From Bacteroidota bacterium (GTDB taxonomy: Bacteria > Bacteroidota > Ignavibacteria > UBA10030 > UBA6906): a DNA stretch of 12,898 bases. The position numbers and the translations under genes were made by a program. Shown piece by piece: positions 12,431 through 12,898 of this stretch; position 1 is the stretch's first letter, and the number at the start of each line of letters is the position of its first letter. The notes beneath the pieces were generated by a model that was given only the letters and a program-made list of their open reading frames with translations, was not told where the DNA came from and did no database searches. The DNA lies in assembly GCA_003541875.1 (NCBI GenBank), contig DPLS01000150.1, positions 1-12,898 on the forward strand, given 5' to 3'.

Positions 12431-12898
12431 TCAAATTTCGTATCTCACGCCAGAACGAATGAGGAAAACGAAACCTGTAGTCCCTGTGACAAACACCGGG
12501 CCTAGTTGAAGTTCCGCAGGTATGAAAAGATTTTTCGCAACCTGAAACTCGGCTCCCCCGCCAAAGCGAAGATCGAAGTATGGTCCTCCCGTAAAAAAGT
12601 ACAAACCAAAACCGGCATTCGCGTAAGGCTTTACCTTGGAGCCAGGAATTGAGAAGTAGTACTTAAAATAGTTTGCCCACTCAATCGGCGTTCCAGTCTG
12701 AGTGTTGATGTTGAACTCGGTGCCAACGGCAGGACCTTTGCCAATGAGTACTTCTCCCATGGGACCAATATGGAAACCTGCGGATGTGAAACCACCACCG
12801 CTGGCGATTGAGATTCCCATATTCCCACCTACACTCCATTTCACCTGTGCGAGCGATGTGCAGGTGAATGCCACCGAGCATATGAGAAGCGCCAACCA
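12431..12898 (-). CDS. Partial outer-membrane beta-barrel-type protein (N-terminus outside window)
   Basis: The 155 visible codons run without interruption to the window edge. They begin inside a signal peptide: WLALLICSVAFTCTSLAQ, with cleavage expected near LAQ-V. A TTG at 12895 could be taken as the start, but it would remove the basic n-region; the true start must lie a few codons beyond position 12898. The mature part opens VKWSVGGNMGISIASGGG and alternates short Gly-rich strands (YFKYYFSIP, AGFGLYFFTGG, FDLRFGGGAEF, FIPAELQLGPVF), ending in the strand IRSGVRYEI. This is the pattern of small outer-membrane barrels. The function is unknown. It is followed by a second barrel gene after 47 bases. 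Confidence 0.75.
   Translation of the reverse strand, partial: WLALLICSVAFTCTSLAQVKWSVGGNMGISIASGGGFTSAGFHIGPMGEVLIGKGPAVGTEFNINTQTGTPIEWANYFKYYFSIPGSKVKPYANAGFGLYFFTGGPYFDLRFGGGAEFQVAKNLFIPAELQLGPVFVTGTTGFVFLIRSGVRYEI

Noticed and set aside
12893..12895. TTG as the start of the window-edge barrel gene
   Set aside because: It falls inside the hydrophobic core of the signal peptide, and the frame stays open to the window edge, so the gene is cut, not short.
1..12898. CRISPR arrays, tRNA or rRNA genes, insertion sequences, phage or defence genes
   Set aside because: No regular repeats, cloverleaf-like segments, transposase sequence or terminal inverted repeats were seen; the gene content is envelope and signalling.

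Overview
The window is a 12.9 kb stretch of a Gram-negative bacterial chromosome in which every supported gene lies on the minus strand, so transcription runs from high to low coordinates. The outer-membrane barrel proteins, the BamD lipoprotein and the very large PAS/GAF histidine kinase fit an environmental member of the FCB group, perhaps the Ignavibacteria/Chlorobi side. Good Shine-Dalgarno sites and a clean TTGACA-17-TATACT promoter argue against typical Bacteroidia. This placement is an inference from general features; there is no rRNA or other marker gene to test it.

Layout in the direction of transcription: (1) 12898-10921: three small secreted beta-barrel-type proteins. The first is cut by the window edge. 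The third has its own sigma70-type promoter (11627-11655) and ends at a strong intrinsic terminator (10921-10949). (2) 10920-10509: no intact gene, but the last ~60 codons before lemA resemble the C-terminal end of a LacI/PurR-type regulator, probably a broken gene. (3) 10508-2938: a tight run of lemA, a TPM-domain membrane protein (1-base stop/start overlap with lemA), a soluble histidine kinase of about 1823 residues with seven PAS and four GAF domains, and a short response regulator. (4) 2722-86: a secreted protein of unknown function with a C-terminal membrane segment, a CapA-type metallophosphatase-like protein, and bamD.

The most interesting block is lemA-TPM-kinase-regulator. LemA and TPM proteins often occur together at the membrane, and here they run straight into a sensor kinase with eleven sensory domains. 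The regulator has a normal receiver domain fused to a relic of a kinase dimerisation domain in which the phospho-accepting His has become Asn and the ATPase domain is absent. It therefore has no DNA-binding or enzymatic output and probably works by protein contacts. The second notable point is translational: the bamD reading frame has a convincing lipoprotein signal peptide but no ATG, GTG or usable TTG in front of it, only an ATT placed correctly behind a Shine-Dalgarno site.
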